48,376 bases of DNA from Bacteroidota bacterium (GCA_039111535.1 JBCCIM010000020.1:1-48376), one strand, 5' to 3'. Counted from the stretch's first letter, positions 24,969 to 33,684 are shown. The notes: generated by a model not told the origin, from the sequence alone. Translations and numbers: made by a program.

Positions 24969-25079
24969 TTAATTAAAAAGTGTCCCGCCAAACTCAATCA
25001 AAAGTCCAATTACCACAGCAATTCCAACACAGAGCATGCATACAAGCGCCAGTTTTTTTGCTGTGTCGCGTCTGGACAT
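24969..25079 (-). CDS. 36-residue single-pass membrane peptide
   Basis: The frame MSRRDTAKKLALVCMLCVG continues into a hydrophobic helix and ends LIEFGGTLFN, with a positive N-terminus (two Arg, two Lys) and one membrane span. It ends 18 bases before the DUF2892 start and on the same strand, so it would be translated from the same message. No strong ribosome site is visible upstream of it. No family is recognised. Confidence 0.4.
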   Translation of the reverse strand: MSRRDTAKKLALVCMLCVGIAVVIGLLIEFGGTLFN

Positions 25080-25201
25080 TGGTTGCCGTATCTGGGTGGA
25101 TTTCAGTTTGATGGTTTACCTGAAAATAGACTTCGCCTCAGATACCTTCTGTGACCTGGATCACACAGCCCATGATTATACTGCGAGCAATGAATTAGCC
25201 A

Positions 25202-25570
25202 TTATGCGGCAGGGTTGGGAAACGCATCCACATCTTCATCGCGATGCGTCAGGCATTTAAAGTCCTTCTCCAGGAGTACCGTGACGGATGTGCCGGCATA
25301 AACTTCTTGGGTGATGGTGGCTCCAACCCGCTCCGTATTGAGCAATTCATCAACCAGGGCATGTGATGCCTTGATGAGGATTTTACTGGTTTTGTAAGAG
25401 ATTTGCAGCGGTGCAGGATCAGGGGTTACGCGCAATTCAAAAGATACTATCTGATCTGGTGTGGGGCCAAGTTCAAGTGACTGCGTAAGCGTGCCAGCAG
25501 CGTGTAAGGCTGTCAGCTCTGCCGGCTTGATACGCAGGCGGATGGATTGCGGGGCAATGCGGATTTTCAT
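25202..25570 (-). CDS. DUF7009-like small protein
   Basis: A 122-residue cytoplasmic protein beginning MKIRIAPQSIRLRIKPAEL, the start I associate with DUF7009 (typically MKIRI...SIRLRL...E). It has a later conserved-looking stretch with LQISYKTSKILIKASHA and VTVLLEKDFKCL, and a C-terminal Cys-Leu-Thr-His-Arg. No catalytic motif. It is 13 bases after the Crp/Fnr regulator gene, so they are likely one transcript. Confidence 0.55.
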   Translation of the reverse strand: MKIRIAPQSIRLRIKPAELTALHAAGTLTQSLELGPTPDQIVSFELRVTPDPAPLQISYKTSKILIKASHALVDELLNTERVGATITQEVYAGTSVTVLLEKDFKCLTHRDEDVDAFPNPAA

Positions 25571-25582
25571 AACAATTCAGGT

Positions 25583-26242
25583 TCAGGCGCTGCGATGGGT
25601 TAACGCGTCTTTTTGGAGCACTGTAATGGCACCCCTGGAGAGCGATACAACCGATTTGTATTCAAGTTCTTTCAATAGCCGACTGACAACTTCTCTGGAG
25701 GTCCCGAGGTCGGTTGCAATTGCTTCATGGGTTTTTTTGATGACCGTATTGTTGGCAGATGCGTCTGAGAGGTAGCGGGCCAGCCGGACATCCATACGTT
25801 GAAAAGCGACTTCTTCCACAAGCGAAATGACATCCACAAGCCGGCGCGAGAGCAGGCTGAAAATGTAGCTGCTCCAATCGGGATGGGCCGTCAGCCAACG
25901 CCGGACGTATTGCGAGGGTACCAGCAGCGCTTCTATGTCGGTGACAGCAATTGCATTGGCAGGAAACACAATATCATTCATGATACAGGAAGCCGTCAGG
26001 ATACAACTGTCACCGGTCAGAATGGGGTAGAGGGTCAACTCCCTGCCTTCATCACTCATTTTGTACACGCGTGCCTCGCCGCGCAAAACTAGCGGAAGGT
26101 ACCCGCATTGATTGTTCTCGAGGCATATAAAGCTGCCTGCCGGCATCGTTTTGTGGATTGCCGTTTCGAAAAATGTGTTTCTGAATGCCTCAGTAGCATT
26201 CGGGAGAAACGCGAGGGCATCTAGTGCCTGGGATTCATCCAT
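25583..26242 (-). CDS. Crp/Fnr-family transcriptional regulator
   Basis: A 219-residue regulator starting at ATG 26242 (MDESQALDALAF); the frame extends to a TTG at 26305, less likely. The N-terminal cNMP-type beta-roll is followed by a dimerisation helix and a C-terminal winged HTH (KKTHEAIATDLGTSREVVSRLLKELEYK). There is no N-terminal cysteine cluster for an FNR iron-sulphur centre. FICLENNQCGYLPLVLRGEARVY is the effector region. It probably controls its own operon (DUF7009-like, 36-residue peptide, DUF2892). The ligand is unknown. Confidence 0.85.
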   Translation of the reverse strand: MDESQALDALAFLPNATEAFRNTFFETAIHKTMPAGSFICLENNQCGYLPLVLRGEARVYKMSDEGRELTLYPILTGDSCILTASCIMNDIVFPANAIAVTDIEALLVPSQYVRRWLTAHPDWSSYIFSLLSRRLVDVISLVEEVAFQRMDVRLARYLSDASANNTVIKKTHEAIATDLGTSREVVSRLLKELEYKSVVSLSRGAITVLQKDALTHRSA

Positions 26243-26466
26243 GCTGAATACGTTGGTACATACATCAAATAAAGTCAATGGTCCGCTAACACCATCAACC
26301 CACAAATCTTGGGCAATTGACGTTGCACGCCATTGAATATGGTGTTGTCATAGCCGAACTTAGGAAGAATATAACACCCCACAACGGGCAAATCCCACGC
26401 AGCACGTAGTGTTCGGTCTCGCACGGCAATTCGTCGGGCGTATTTCGGCGCTTCATTTCGACCCGC

Positions 26467-28569
26467 ATGGCAGGAAAATTATCAGACCGATTACGTGAAG
26501 CAAGCCGCCGGCTTTTTGTAGGGCGCAGTGCACAACGCAAGTTGTTTGAAACCGTGCTGTCAGCAGACACGCATCCCTTTGCGTTACTCCACATTTATGG
26601 TCCGGGTGGTATTGGTAAAACATCGCTATTGTATGAATACCGTCATCTGTGTGAAGCAGCACATATACCCGTTTTGTATCTCGATACGCGCACCATCGAA
26701 GCAGATCCGGCGATATTTCTGTCAGCCATCCGGCAGCAGTTGGGGATAGCAAACAATGTTGCGCCGGCTGATATGCTTGGTGCTGAGGGCAAACACGTCT
26801 TGATGCTCGATACGTATGAATCTATGTTTGCGCTCGAGCAGTGGCTCTACACTTCGTTTTTTCCCGAATTGAATGACACGGTGTTTATTGTTGTTGCTGG
26901 TCGGTATCCGCCCTCGCCTACATGGACCGATAACCCGGGATGGCGTTCGCTTATCAAAACTGTTGCTTTACGCAATTTTTCGCCGGATGAAAGCAGGACA
27001 TACCTGTCGCGGGTAGGCATGCCCGAAGACTTTCAGCAGCCGGCCATCAATTATACCCACGGACACCCGCTCGCGCTTTCCCTGGTCGCAGAATCCTTTA
27101 CGCAAACAGATGCTGCAGCGTTTGACGGTGAACTCGAACCTGATTTTATAAAGGTATTGCTCGATCGGTTTGTTCGAGAAGCGCCAAGCCTGGATCATCG
27201 GTTGGCACTCGAGGCCTGCGTATTGGTTAATAACCTTACAGAGCCATTGCTCGCTACCATGCTCGAGCGTACCGACGTACGGGCGCTCTTTGAGTGGCTT
27301 CGTAGCCTTTCTTTTATCGATTCGGGCACGCGCGGCCTCTTCCCGCATGATCTGGCGCGTGAGGTACTGGGGTCGGAATTGCGCTGGCGTAATCCGGATC
27401 AACACAAAGTGCTTCACCAGCAGGCGCGCGTGTATTACAATGCGCAACTGAAAGATGCTTCTTCGGAAGAGCAAGGCAATGTGTTGAAAGACTACATTTT
27501 CCTCCACAGAGACAATGCGATTGTGCGTCCGTTTTTTCTACAGCTCCAGTCGCAGTGGCAGGGCTCTACAGCCGCTATTTCTACGGATCAATACCACCCG
27601 CGCGATTTGGCGCAAATTGAGGCCATGGTGACCAAACACGAAGGCGAAGCATCAGCAGCGTTGGCGCGGATGTGGATTGAAGCGCAACCCGAACACGTGA
27701 TTCTGTTCAGGGATCAGCAGGGAGACGCTGCCGGCTTTTTGCTGTTACTTGCCCTCCATGATGCCAGTGAGACGTCGTTAAAAAAAGATCCGGTTGCGCA
27801 AGCGTGTGTCAAATATCTGAACACAAATGCACCACTACGCCCCGGTGAGGCCGCTACGCTTTTTCGGTTCTGGATGGACCGGGATGCCTACCAGAATATC
27901 ACGCAGGTGCAAAGCCTGATTTTTGTATACATGGTGCGCCACTACCTGACAACGTCCAAATTGGCGTTTAGCATGTTGCCAATTTCCAGCCCGTCTTTCT
28001 GGAAATCCGTATTTGGCTATGCTGATTTGCATCACCTTGAATCGCTCGATTTTGAACGCAATGGGATTCCGTTTGGCGTATTCGGACACGATTGGCGGAG
28101 CCGGCCACCTGCCGCCTGGCTCGATGTGCTGGCTTCTCGTGAAACAGGCAGTGGCTTCAGTGGCACTGCAGAAGCTACACCCCAGCGCACCATGCTTGTG
28201 CTCAGTGAAGAAGCGTTTGGTGAAGCGGTGCGGATGGTATGCCGAAATTACACCCGCCGCGATCGGCTGGTTAACAATCCACTACTCTCTTCCCGTATTG
28301 TGGCGGACAGTGTTGCTGAAAGTGCTGATGATGCTGAGCGCGTGGAGGTGCTCATGCAGCTTGTTGATGACGGGGTGGCGTTGTTGCAGCAGAATGTTAA
28401 GCAGGCCAAAGCTTTCAAGGCGCTGGATCGGACCTATCTGCGGCCGGCTGCTTCGCAGGAGCAAGCAGCAGAATTGTTGGGATTGCCGTACAGTACGTTT
28501 AGGCGGCATCTGGCGACAGCGCTCAATGAGCTCATTCAGTTTCTGTGGCAGAAAGAGTTGGGGCGGTAG
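26467..28569 (+). CDS. STAND/AAA-type NTPase with C-terminal HTH
   Basis: A 700-residue signal-transduction ATPase. It has a P-loop GPGGIGKTS (Walker A), VLMLDTYE (Walker B), VVAGRYPP (sensor) and a GHPLALSL motif like that of AP-ATPases. The middle 400 residues are helical without recognised repeats. The end (ASQEQAAELLGLPYSTFRRHLATALNELIQFLW) is a helix-turn-helix resembling sigma-70 region 4 or LuxR-type domains. Together this suggests a STAND transcription regulator whose middle region senses an unknown signal. It is transcribed divergently from the Crp/Fnr gene. It is also worth testing as a defence NTPase, though no effector domain is seen. Confidence 0.75.
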   Translation: MAGKLSDRLREASRRLFVGRSAQRKLFETVLSADTHPFALLHIYGPGGIGKTSLLYEYRHLCEAAHIPVLYLDTRTIEADPAIFLSAIRQQLGIANNVAPADMLGAEGKHVLMLDTYESMFALEQWLYTSFFPELNDTVFIVVAGRYPPSPTWTDNPGWRSLIKTVALRNFSPDESRTYLSRVGMPEDFQQPAINYTHGHPLALSLVAESFTQTDAAAFDGELEPDFIKVLLDRFVREAPSLDHRLALEACVLVNNLTEPLLATMLERTDVRALFEWLRSLSFIDSGTRGLFPHDLAREVLGSELRWRNPDQHKVLHQQARVYYNAQLKDASSEEQGNVLKDYIFLHRDNAIVRPFFLQLQSQWQGSTAAISTDQYHPRDLAQIEAMVTKHEGEASAALARMWIEAQPEHVILFRDQQGDAAGFLLLLALHDASETSLKKDPVAQACVKYLNTNAPLRPGEAATLFRFWMDRDAYQNITQVQSLIFVYMVRHYLTTSKLAFSMLPISSPSFWKSVFGYADLHHLESLDFERNGIPFGVFGHDWRSRPPAAWLDVLASRETGSGFSGTAEATPQRTMLVLSEEAFGEAVRMVCRNYTRRDRLVNNPLLSSRIVADSVAESADDAERVEVLMQLVDDGVALLQQNVKQAKAFKALDRTYLRPAASQEQAAELLGLPYSTFRRHLATALNELIQFLWQKELGR

Positions 28570-28682
28570 GTTGGCATTTCTAGCATTTTACCTGAGGTAT
28601 TCTGAAAAGCTTTTGCCGTTTGGTTCGGGACGCGTACGTTCATTTTTTTGCTTGCCCAAAATAACGAACCAAAAAAAGGGCA

Positions 28683-28793
28683 CCACCAAAGAAAATGCGC
28701 GCTTTTATCGCCATTCGCACTTGCCTTCCTGAACTTCATTCAGGAAAACGCTTCGATAAAAACTTCCTCCGCACACCGCCACGCATTTGGTGG
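28683..28793. repeat. 111-bp palindromic intergenic element
   Basis: The ends CCACCAAA (28683-28690) and TTTGGTGG (28786-28793) are perfect inverses. Further in, GCGCTTTTATCG and CGATAAAAAC are complementary, and the centre is an 8-bp hairpin TTCCTGAA/TTCAGGAA around a 5-base loop. The left edge overlaps the repeat shared with 5114-5180. It looks like a structured dispersed repeat. Confidence 0.6.
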
Positions 28794-28830
28794 ACGTCCA
28801 TCGCACTGATTATCTCAAAGCAACGGGTGT

Positions 28831-28896
28831 ACTTTACTCAATGAAAATTGCAGAACTCCTTCACATTTTACTGGAGAGTACTGCACTTTTCTCAAT
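28831..28896 (+). promoter_or_regulatory. Direct-repeat pair, possible operator upstream of DUF4331
   Basis: ACTTTACTCAAT (28831-28842) and ACTTTTCTCAAT (28885-28896) differ at one position and are 54 bases apart, about five helical turns, in the same orientation. They lie 110-175 bases before the DUF4331 start. An operator role is inferred only from the repeat and position. Confidence 0.3.
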
Positions 28897-29005
28897 ATTG
28901 AGCAGAAAGTGAGCAGGTTTTGGTCTGGTGGGTGAGCAAATCAGGAGGCTATTCTCGAGGTCGGTTAACATTCCAATTAATAAACGACCTTTAAGGAGGT
29001 AGCAT

Positions 29006-31177
29006 ATGTTACGCAAATCTGTTATCGGATTTTGTCTGCTACTGGTACTCGTCAGCGTTGGTTTGCTGGCGGGGCCGGAGTGGGGAGATGCTTCCAGTCA
29101 CCGTGAAGCACCTCTTATTAGCAATGATCCACTGGCGGATAATACCGACCTGTATGCATTTCGATCACCAGACGATCCGAATACAGTAACCATTATCGCC
29201 AACTACATCCCGCTCGAGGTCCCCGAAGGCGGGCCGAACTATCACACGTTTGGCGAAAATATCCGGTATGAAATCCATATCAAAAACCAGACATCTGTTG
29301 GGCCGCTTGGCAGCGCAAAAGATGATATCACGTACCGGTTTACATTTGACCAGGTGAACGAAGATCCAACCACGTTCTTCAACATCCGCCTGGGCAAACA
29401 AAACCTGAAAACAACCTACACGCTTGAAAAAAGCACAGATGGTGGAGAGTCCTTCACCACAATCCTTTCCGACGGTATTGTACCGCCGAACAACATCGGC
29501 CCTCGCTCTATCGAAGGTGGAGCCGGCCTGGGTACCGACTATGCCACACTGGTTGAAAATGCCATCATGACGGCATCCACTGGCGAAATGGTATTTGCCG
29601 GCCCGCGTGATGACGCATTTTTTGTAGACCTCGGCGGCATTTTTGACCTCGGCCAAACGCGTAGTGCGTACGGTGCAGATCCGTCGAACTCAGACTATGC
29701 GCGTGACGCCGTAGCCGGGTTTAATACCCACGCCATTTCGCTCAAAATACCGATCGATATGCTTCAGAAAGACGGTAAAAGCGTCAGCGAAGCAGAGAGC
29801 ATTCTCGATCCGGATTTTGTGATTGGTGTGTGGGCCTCTGCAAGCCGGCCGCAGATCCGGACCCTTTCTACAACAGGGGAGAAGCCTGAGTACTCTGGTC
29901 CCTGGGTTCAGGTGTCACGTCTTGGTATGCCACTGACCAACGAGGCAGTGATTCCAATCGGCGAAAAAGACCGCTGGAATGCTGTAACACCGTACAGTGA
30001 AGCAGAGCAGTCCTTCTACCCTTACTTCGCCAACCCAGAGCTGGCTTTGTATATGGATGACAGCCAGTTTGGCGGCGCTGTGCCGGCCTTGAGTGCGCTG
30101 CGCGTCCAGTCGATGTCGTATCCCGCAGTTGGGGATGTTGATGATGACGGTGTTGCCGGGTTTGACTTCCGGAATACCAAAGACGGTGTTTATGAACTTG
30201 CTGAAGCCGGCGTTGACCTCTCGGGTACTGCTTTCGCTGTGCCGCTGAGCCCAGGCCTCGCTGCGCCGGGCATGCCGCGCCTCTCGGATATCTTCCCGAT
30301 TTTCTACTATGGCGTGCCGAATGCCATCCCGTACCAGCTTGCCACCGGCAAAACCGGCGGTCCATTGAGCGCCGGCAAGCCATTTATCCACAACTTCCTG
30401 CCCATCACGCAGGATGCAGAAGGTGTGTTGTATGGTGGGGATATGCTACGCCTGAACATGGCGACACCGGTCACAGAACGCGGTACCTCTGAGTTCATGA
30501 CCTATGCGTCGCAGGGCTTGATTCGTGCGGCAGTACTTGGCCTCGTTGGAGACCCGTATAACACAACGGCAGACCTCGAAGCCATTCCGCACATGGATGG
30601 CTTCCCAAATGGCCGCCGGCTTGAAGATGATGTGACAACCATCGAATTGCAGGCCGTAGGCGGACTTGTATTAGCCGCTGTTGGGTTACCTTTCGACGAC
30701 GCAACCGCAAGTGATTACTCCGATCTGGCTTCTCCGGCACTGCTGGCTGAGCTTGGCTACAACGCCGGCCCAGTTGCCAACGATGTACCGCTGGCTGCAA
30801 GCTTCCCTTACCAGGCAGACCCGCACAACGGCTACGACTACGTCAAGCAGTTGACTGCGGCTGATCCGAATATGGAGCCTGTCGGGATCAACATCGGGGT
30901 AGGGGTACCAGATGCGTTTATGCTCAATCAGAACTACCCGAATCCATTCAATCCGAGCACAACCATCGAATACCAGGTGTCGCGTCCTGGCAATGTTGCC
31001 ATCCGCGTGTACGATATCCAGGGCCGTATGGTAGATACGCTGGTTGATGGAGACCATGCAACGGGGCTTCATTCCGTCCAGTGGAATGCAGCGTCCCTGG
31101 CAAGTGGTACCTATTTCTACCGGATTGAGGCTGCCGGCAAATCTGTGCAGACCAAAAAAGCCATTCTGGTGAAATAA
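29006..31177 (+). CDS. DUF4331 protein with type IX secretion C-terminal sorting domain
   Basis: A 723-residue exported protein. A signal peptide (VIGFCLLLVLVSVGLLAG) leads into DUF4331: SSHREAPLISNDPLADNTDLYAFRSPDDP. The last about 85 residues are a T9SS type A sorting domain (NQNYPNPFNPSTTIEYQV, IRVYDIQGRMVDTLVDG, ASGTYFYRIEA and a KKAILVK end), which directs it to the cell surface. This domain is the best phylum marker in the left part of the window. A strong AAGGAGGT ribosome site lies 7 bases upstream, unusual for Bacteroidota and a hint of high expression. The function of DUF4331 is unknown. Confidence 0.92.
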   Translation: MLRKSVIGFCLLLVLVSVGLLAGPEWGDASSHREAPLISNDPLADNTDLYAFRSPDDPNTVTIIANYIPLEVPEGGPNYHTFGENIRYEIHIKNQTSVGPLGSAKDDITYRFTFDQVNEDPTTFFNIRLGKQNLKTTYTLEKSTDGGESFTTILSDGIVPPNNIGPRSIEGGAGLGTDYATLVENAIMTASTGEMVFAGPRDDAFFVDLGGIFDLGQTRSAYGADPSNSDYARDAVAGFNTHAISLKIPIDMLQKDGKSVSEAESILDPDFVIGVWASASRPQIRTLSTTGEKPEYSGPWVQVSRLGMPLTNEAVIPIGEKDRWNAVTPYSEAEQSFYPYFANPELALYMDDSQFGGAVPALSALRVQSMSYPAVGDVDDDGVAGFDFRNTKDGVYELAEAGVDLSGTAFAVPLSPGLAAPGMPRLSDIFPIFYYGVPNAIPYQLATGKTGGPLSAGKPFIHNFLPITQDAEGVLYGGDMLRLNMATPVTERGTSEFMTYASQGLIRAAVLGLVGDPYNTTADLEAIPHMDGFPNGRRLEDDVTTIELQAVGGLVLAAVGLPFDDATASDYSDLASPALLAELGYNAGPVANDVPLAASFPYQADPHNGYDYVKQLTAADPNMEPVGINIGVGVPDAFMLNQNYPNPFNPSTTIEYQVSRPGNVAIRVYDIQGRMVDTLVDGDHATGLHSVQWNAASLASGTYFYRIEAAGKSVQTKKAILVK

Positions 31178-31313
31178 TTCCCCGGTATGCTGCAAGCAAA
31201 CGTCCATCCCCGCCGCGCCCACAGGCTGATTCCCCGGTCAGCAGCGCGGTGGGGCATGGGGCATCACAACATTCAGATACATCGATCCTATCAATCTGCA
31301 TTCCTTGCTATCC

Positions 31314-32627
31314 ATGAACGCAAAATCACTCGTACAACGGAGCGTTGCGCTCCTGCTTTTTCTAATCGTAATTGGTGGTGCCTTTTACGGTACCCGTATG
31401 CATCAGCAGGCGCCTGAACCAACCGCTACGCCGGTAACGTCCGTGGCCTGGTCAACAAAAAGAACAGACGCAATCAGCACCCTTGAAATGCGGTTGCGCA
31501 AAAAACCATCTGATACACAAAGCAGCATCCAACTGGCAGAATTGTATCTACAGGAAGCACAACGCTCGTTGCAAGAAGCGTATTACCTGCCGAAAGCGCA
31601 GGACGTACTTGACAGTATTTTAGCACGCGATAACGATGATTTCTCAGCCCTGACGTTGCAGGCCTCATTGTACAACACCTTACATCAATTTGAAAAAGCA
31701 CGCGACATTACGCGGCAGCTTATTGCCCGCGGTAATGAAACAGGCTATATCTACGGTATTCTTGTGGATGCGCTTGTTGAATTGGGTGCATACGAAGAAG
31801 CTGTTGTAGCGTGTGATCGGATGATCGCGCTGCGTCCCGGTATCTCTTCCTACTCACGCGCTGCGTATCTGCGAGAGCTGCATGGGGATGGTGATGGGGC
31901 GATAGAAGCGATGAAGCTGGCGGCAGAAGCCGGCGTAACCGGCGAAGAGGACCGCTCCTGGGCACTTTATCAGCTCGGACAGCTGTATCTCGGGAACGAT
32001 GACCTGGCCAGCGCTGAAGTAATTTTTAACGGCATTCTTGATGAGACTCCCTACTACGCGTATGCATTGGGTGGACTCGCACAGGTGGCCCTGCAGCGCG
32101 GCGATCTTGCAGCGGCTCAAAAGGGATTTGAAGAAGCATATGCATTTGTGCCGGCAGACGAATTTCTCGAAGGGCTGGTTGAGGTACAGCTTGCGCTCGG
32201 CGATCCCGAAGAAGTGCGTGCGCTGGAAGGCCGGCTTGCGCAAAGCTATCGCGATGCAGATGCCATGGGAGAGAATGTACGGATGGAGTACGCTGACTTC
32301 CTCGTTGACATCGAAAAGGACCTCGAACACGCCCTGCAGCTTGCTCAATTGGAGCAAGAGCGCCGGCCGAATCACATGCACGCCCTAGAGACCTACGCAT
32401 GGGCCTTGCACAAAAATGACCGGTCTGCTGAGGCGATTCCCTACATCGAGCGCGCCATGCGGTTGGGCACAGGTGATGCGATGGTCCATTTCCGGGCAGC
32501 CCACATTTACCAGGGCGCCGGCGATCCCGATATGGCGGATCTTTACTTTGAATCAGCCCTGGATGCGAATTTGCACATTGAGAGTCCGTCTGCGGCTGAA
32601 GAGGCAAAAGCGTTATTGGCTGGCTAA
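31314..32627 (+). CDS. TPR-repeat membrane-anchored protein
   Basis: A 437-residue protein from ATG 31314 (a TTG at 31305 is possible). An N-terminal helix (SVALLLFLIVIGGAFY) anchors it, followed by six or more TPR motifs, for example AELYLQEAQRSLQEAYYLPKAQDVL and YQLGQLYLGNDDLASAEVIFNGILDETP. It is 136 bases downstream of the DUF4331 gene; DUF4331 and TPR genes are often neighbours, frequently with a HupE/UreJ-like membrane gene, which is absent here. It probably scaffolds or processes the exported DUF4331 protein; this is inference. Followed by a strong terminator. Confidence 0.8.
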   Translation: MNAKSLVQRSVALLLFLIVIGGAFYGTRMHQQAPEPTATPVTSVAWSTKRTDAISTLEMRLRKKPSDTQSSIQLAELYLQEAQRSLQEAYYLPKAQDVLDSILARDNDDFSALTLQASLYNTLHQFEKARDITRQLIARGNETGYIYGILVDALVELGAYEEAVVACDRMIALRPGISSYSRAAYLRELHGDGDGAIEAMKLAAEAGVTGEEDRSWALYQLGQLYLGNDDLASAEVIFNGILDETPYYAYALGGLAQVALQRGDLAAAQKGFEEAYAFVPADEFLEGLVEVQLALGDPEEVRALEGRLAQSYRDADAMGENVRMEYADFLVDIEKDLEHALQLAQLEQERRPNHMHALETYAWALHKNDRSAEAIPYIERAMRLGTGDAMVHFRAAHIYQGAGDPDMADLYFESALDANLHIESPSAAEEAKALLAG

Positions 32628-32651
32628 GGACACAAGAACGTTCAAATTTAA

Positions 32652-32687
32652 AGAGGCCGGGGCTTACTGCTACCGGCCTCTTTTTTT
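32652..32687 (+). terminator. Rho-independent terminator after the TPR gene
   Basis: AGAGGCCGG (32652-32660) pairs perfectly with CCGGCCTCT (32673-32681), with a 12-base loop and a T tract of seven. Confidence 0.9.
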
Positions 32688-33090
32688 GCCCAATAATGGG
32701 GATTAAGGGTTCAAAACACTTGTCAACCGGTTTTTTGTGCTTTCGTATTTCTGTACTTCCGGTTTATGCTACCGTGGTATATTCGCATTTATCCCATTAT
32801 CGCAAAGAATGCCTGCCTAACACGCTTGGCAGTCTGTAAGTGCCGAAATACATCAACCGGCATTCGGCACTCGAAAATCGGCATTAAATTCTACAGTCAT
32901 GATGGCTTGATTCGATTTTTGTAGTGATATGTAGAGGAATGACTGACAGGAGACACGTTATTAGTTAAGATTTAATCCAAATTAGGATCCAAAGCACTTG
33001 TAGAGCTGTAAGCAACTTCCGATCTTACGTGTAAAGATTGCACATACCCTCGATTACACCTGGTATCACATAAATTTTGGGAGTGAAAGA
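32688..33090. other. Intergenic region before the truncated desaturase
   Basis: About 400 bases without a supported gene; promoter DNA for the desaturase is expected near its end. A CCGGCATTCGGCACTCG/AATCGGCATT simple repeat lies around 32858-32885, similar in wording to the stretch before the tRNA. No riboswitch is recognised. Confidence 0.35.
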
Positions 33091-33219
33091 ATGGCGAACG
33101 CAGAAGTGCGCACCCACCCAGTACTAGGCAAGCAACCGGAAAAAGGCACCTGGGACAAGGTGTCGATGACTTTCATCATCACCTACCACGTTGCTTTGTT
33201 TATTGGGTACATCTAGTCA
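33091..33219 (+). pseudogene. Truncated N-terminus of an acyl-CoA/fatty-acid desaturase at the sequence junction
   Basis: ATG 33091 opens MANAEVRTHPVLGKQPEKGT then WDKVSMTFIITYHVALFIGYI and a stop. The tail before GYI is the typical start of membrane fatty acid desaturases (short cytoplasmic leader, then TFIITYH entering helix 1, with a conserved His). A full protein would continue for about 250-300 residues. The base composition changes at the point where the protein stops (about 33198-33205), so the gene is cut, not naturally short. Confidence 0.6.
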
Positions 33220-33275
33220 AGTCTTTTGTGTACCCTTGTGCGTTTACTAAATTTAGAACAAACAAGGAGTTTCAA

Positions 33276-33440
33276 ATGAAACCAACAGAAGAACCAGATT
33301 ACAAAGCTTTGTTTGACCGAATGGAAGTTTTGATAGACCGTCTCTACAACAAGCACAAAGTTCACCGCAAAAAACGCCGTAAAAAATACCACAAATTGCT
33401 GCACAAACAGCTCAAGTTCTTGCGTGCACAGTTAGAGTAG
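33276..33440 (+). CDS. Small very basic hypothetical protein (54 residues)
   Basis: MKPTEEPDYKALFDRMEVLI followed by a long basic run (KHKVHRKKRRKKYHKLLHKQ) and LKFLRAQLE. It is preceded by a clear AAGGAG seven bases before the ATG and followed immediately by a hairpin. The charge pattern suggests a helical nucleic-acid- or membrane-binding peptide, but no family is recognised. It is the first gene after the composition switch. Confidence 0.5.
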   Translation: MKPTEEPDYKALFDRMEVLIDRLYNKHKVHRKKRRKKYHKLLHKQLKFLRAQLE

Positions 33441-33510
33441 GATCGTTCTGCGTCTCGGGCACCTCGATACAAAATTTATTGCAGTTGCAATAAATTTCAC
33501 TCGGTGTCCG

Positions 33511-33559
33511 GGATTGCTCTGGTTTTAAGCTAGGGAAATCCTGCTTATCGAGTAGCTGG
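33511..33559. repeat. TCTGGTTTTAA...ATCGAG repeat, copy 1 (degenerate)
   Basis: GGATTGCTCTGGTTTTAAGC with downstream TTATCGAG aligns with copies 2 and 3 but is shorter. The bases before it (TTTCACTCGGTGTC) also resemble the bases before copy 2 (ATTCACTCCATGTC). Confidence 0.5.
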
Positions 33560-33626
33560 AATAAAACTTTATTTGCAAATTCAATCTTAATTCTGCATAC
33601 CGAGATGAAAATTCACTCCATGTCTA

Positions 33627-33684
33627 AGATTATTCTGGTTTTAAAATAGAGAGAAGCTTCGGTCATCGAGCGTAGCCGAGATGA
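33627..33684. repeat. 58-bp direct repeat, copy 2 (left of the MNT-HEPN pair)
   Basis: Begins AGATTATTCTGGTTTTAA and ends TCATCGAGCGTAGCCGAGATGA. It agrees with copy 3 at about 48 of 58 positions, in the same orientation. TCATC and GATGA give a short palindromic end. Confidence 0.7.

Larger units (their letters stand above)
28570..29005. other. Intergenic region with palindromic repeat and DUF4331 promoter
   Basis: About 430 bases without a gene. It holds the dispersed repeat at 28630-28702, a 111-bp palindromic element at 28683-28793, and the 13-bp direct repeats at 28831 and 28885 upstream of the DUF4331 gene. A very strong ribosome site precedes that gene. Confidence 0.6.
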
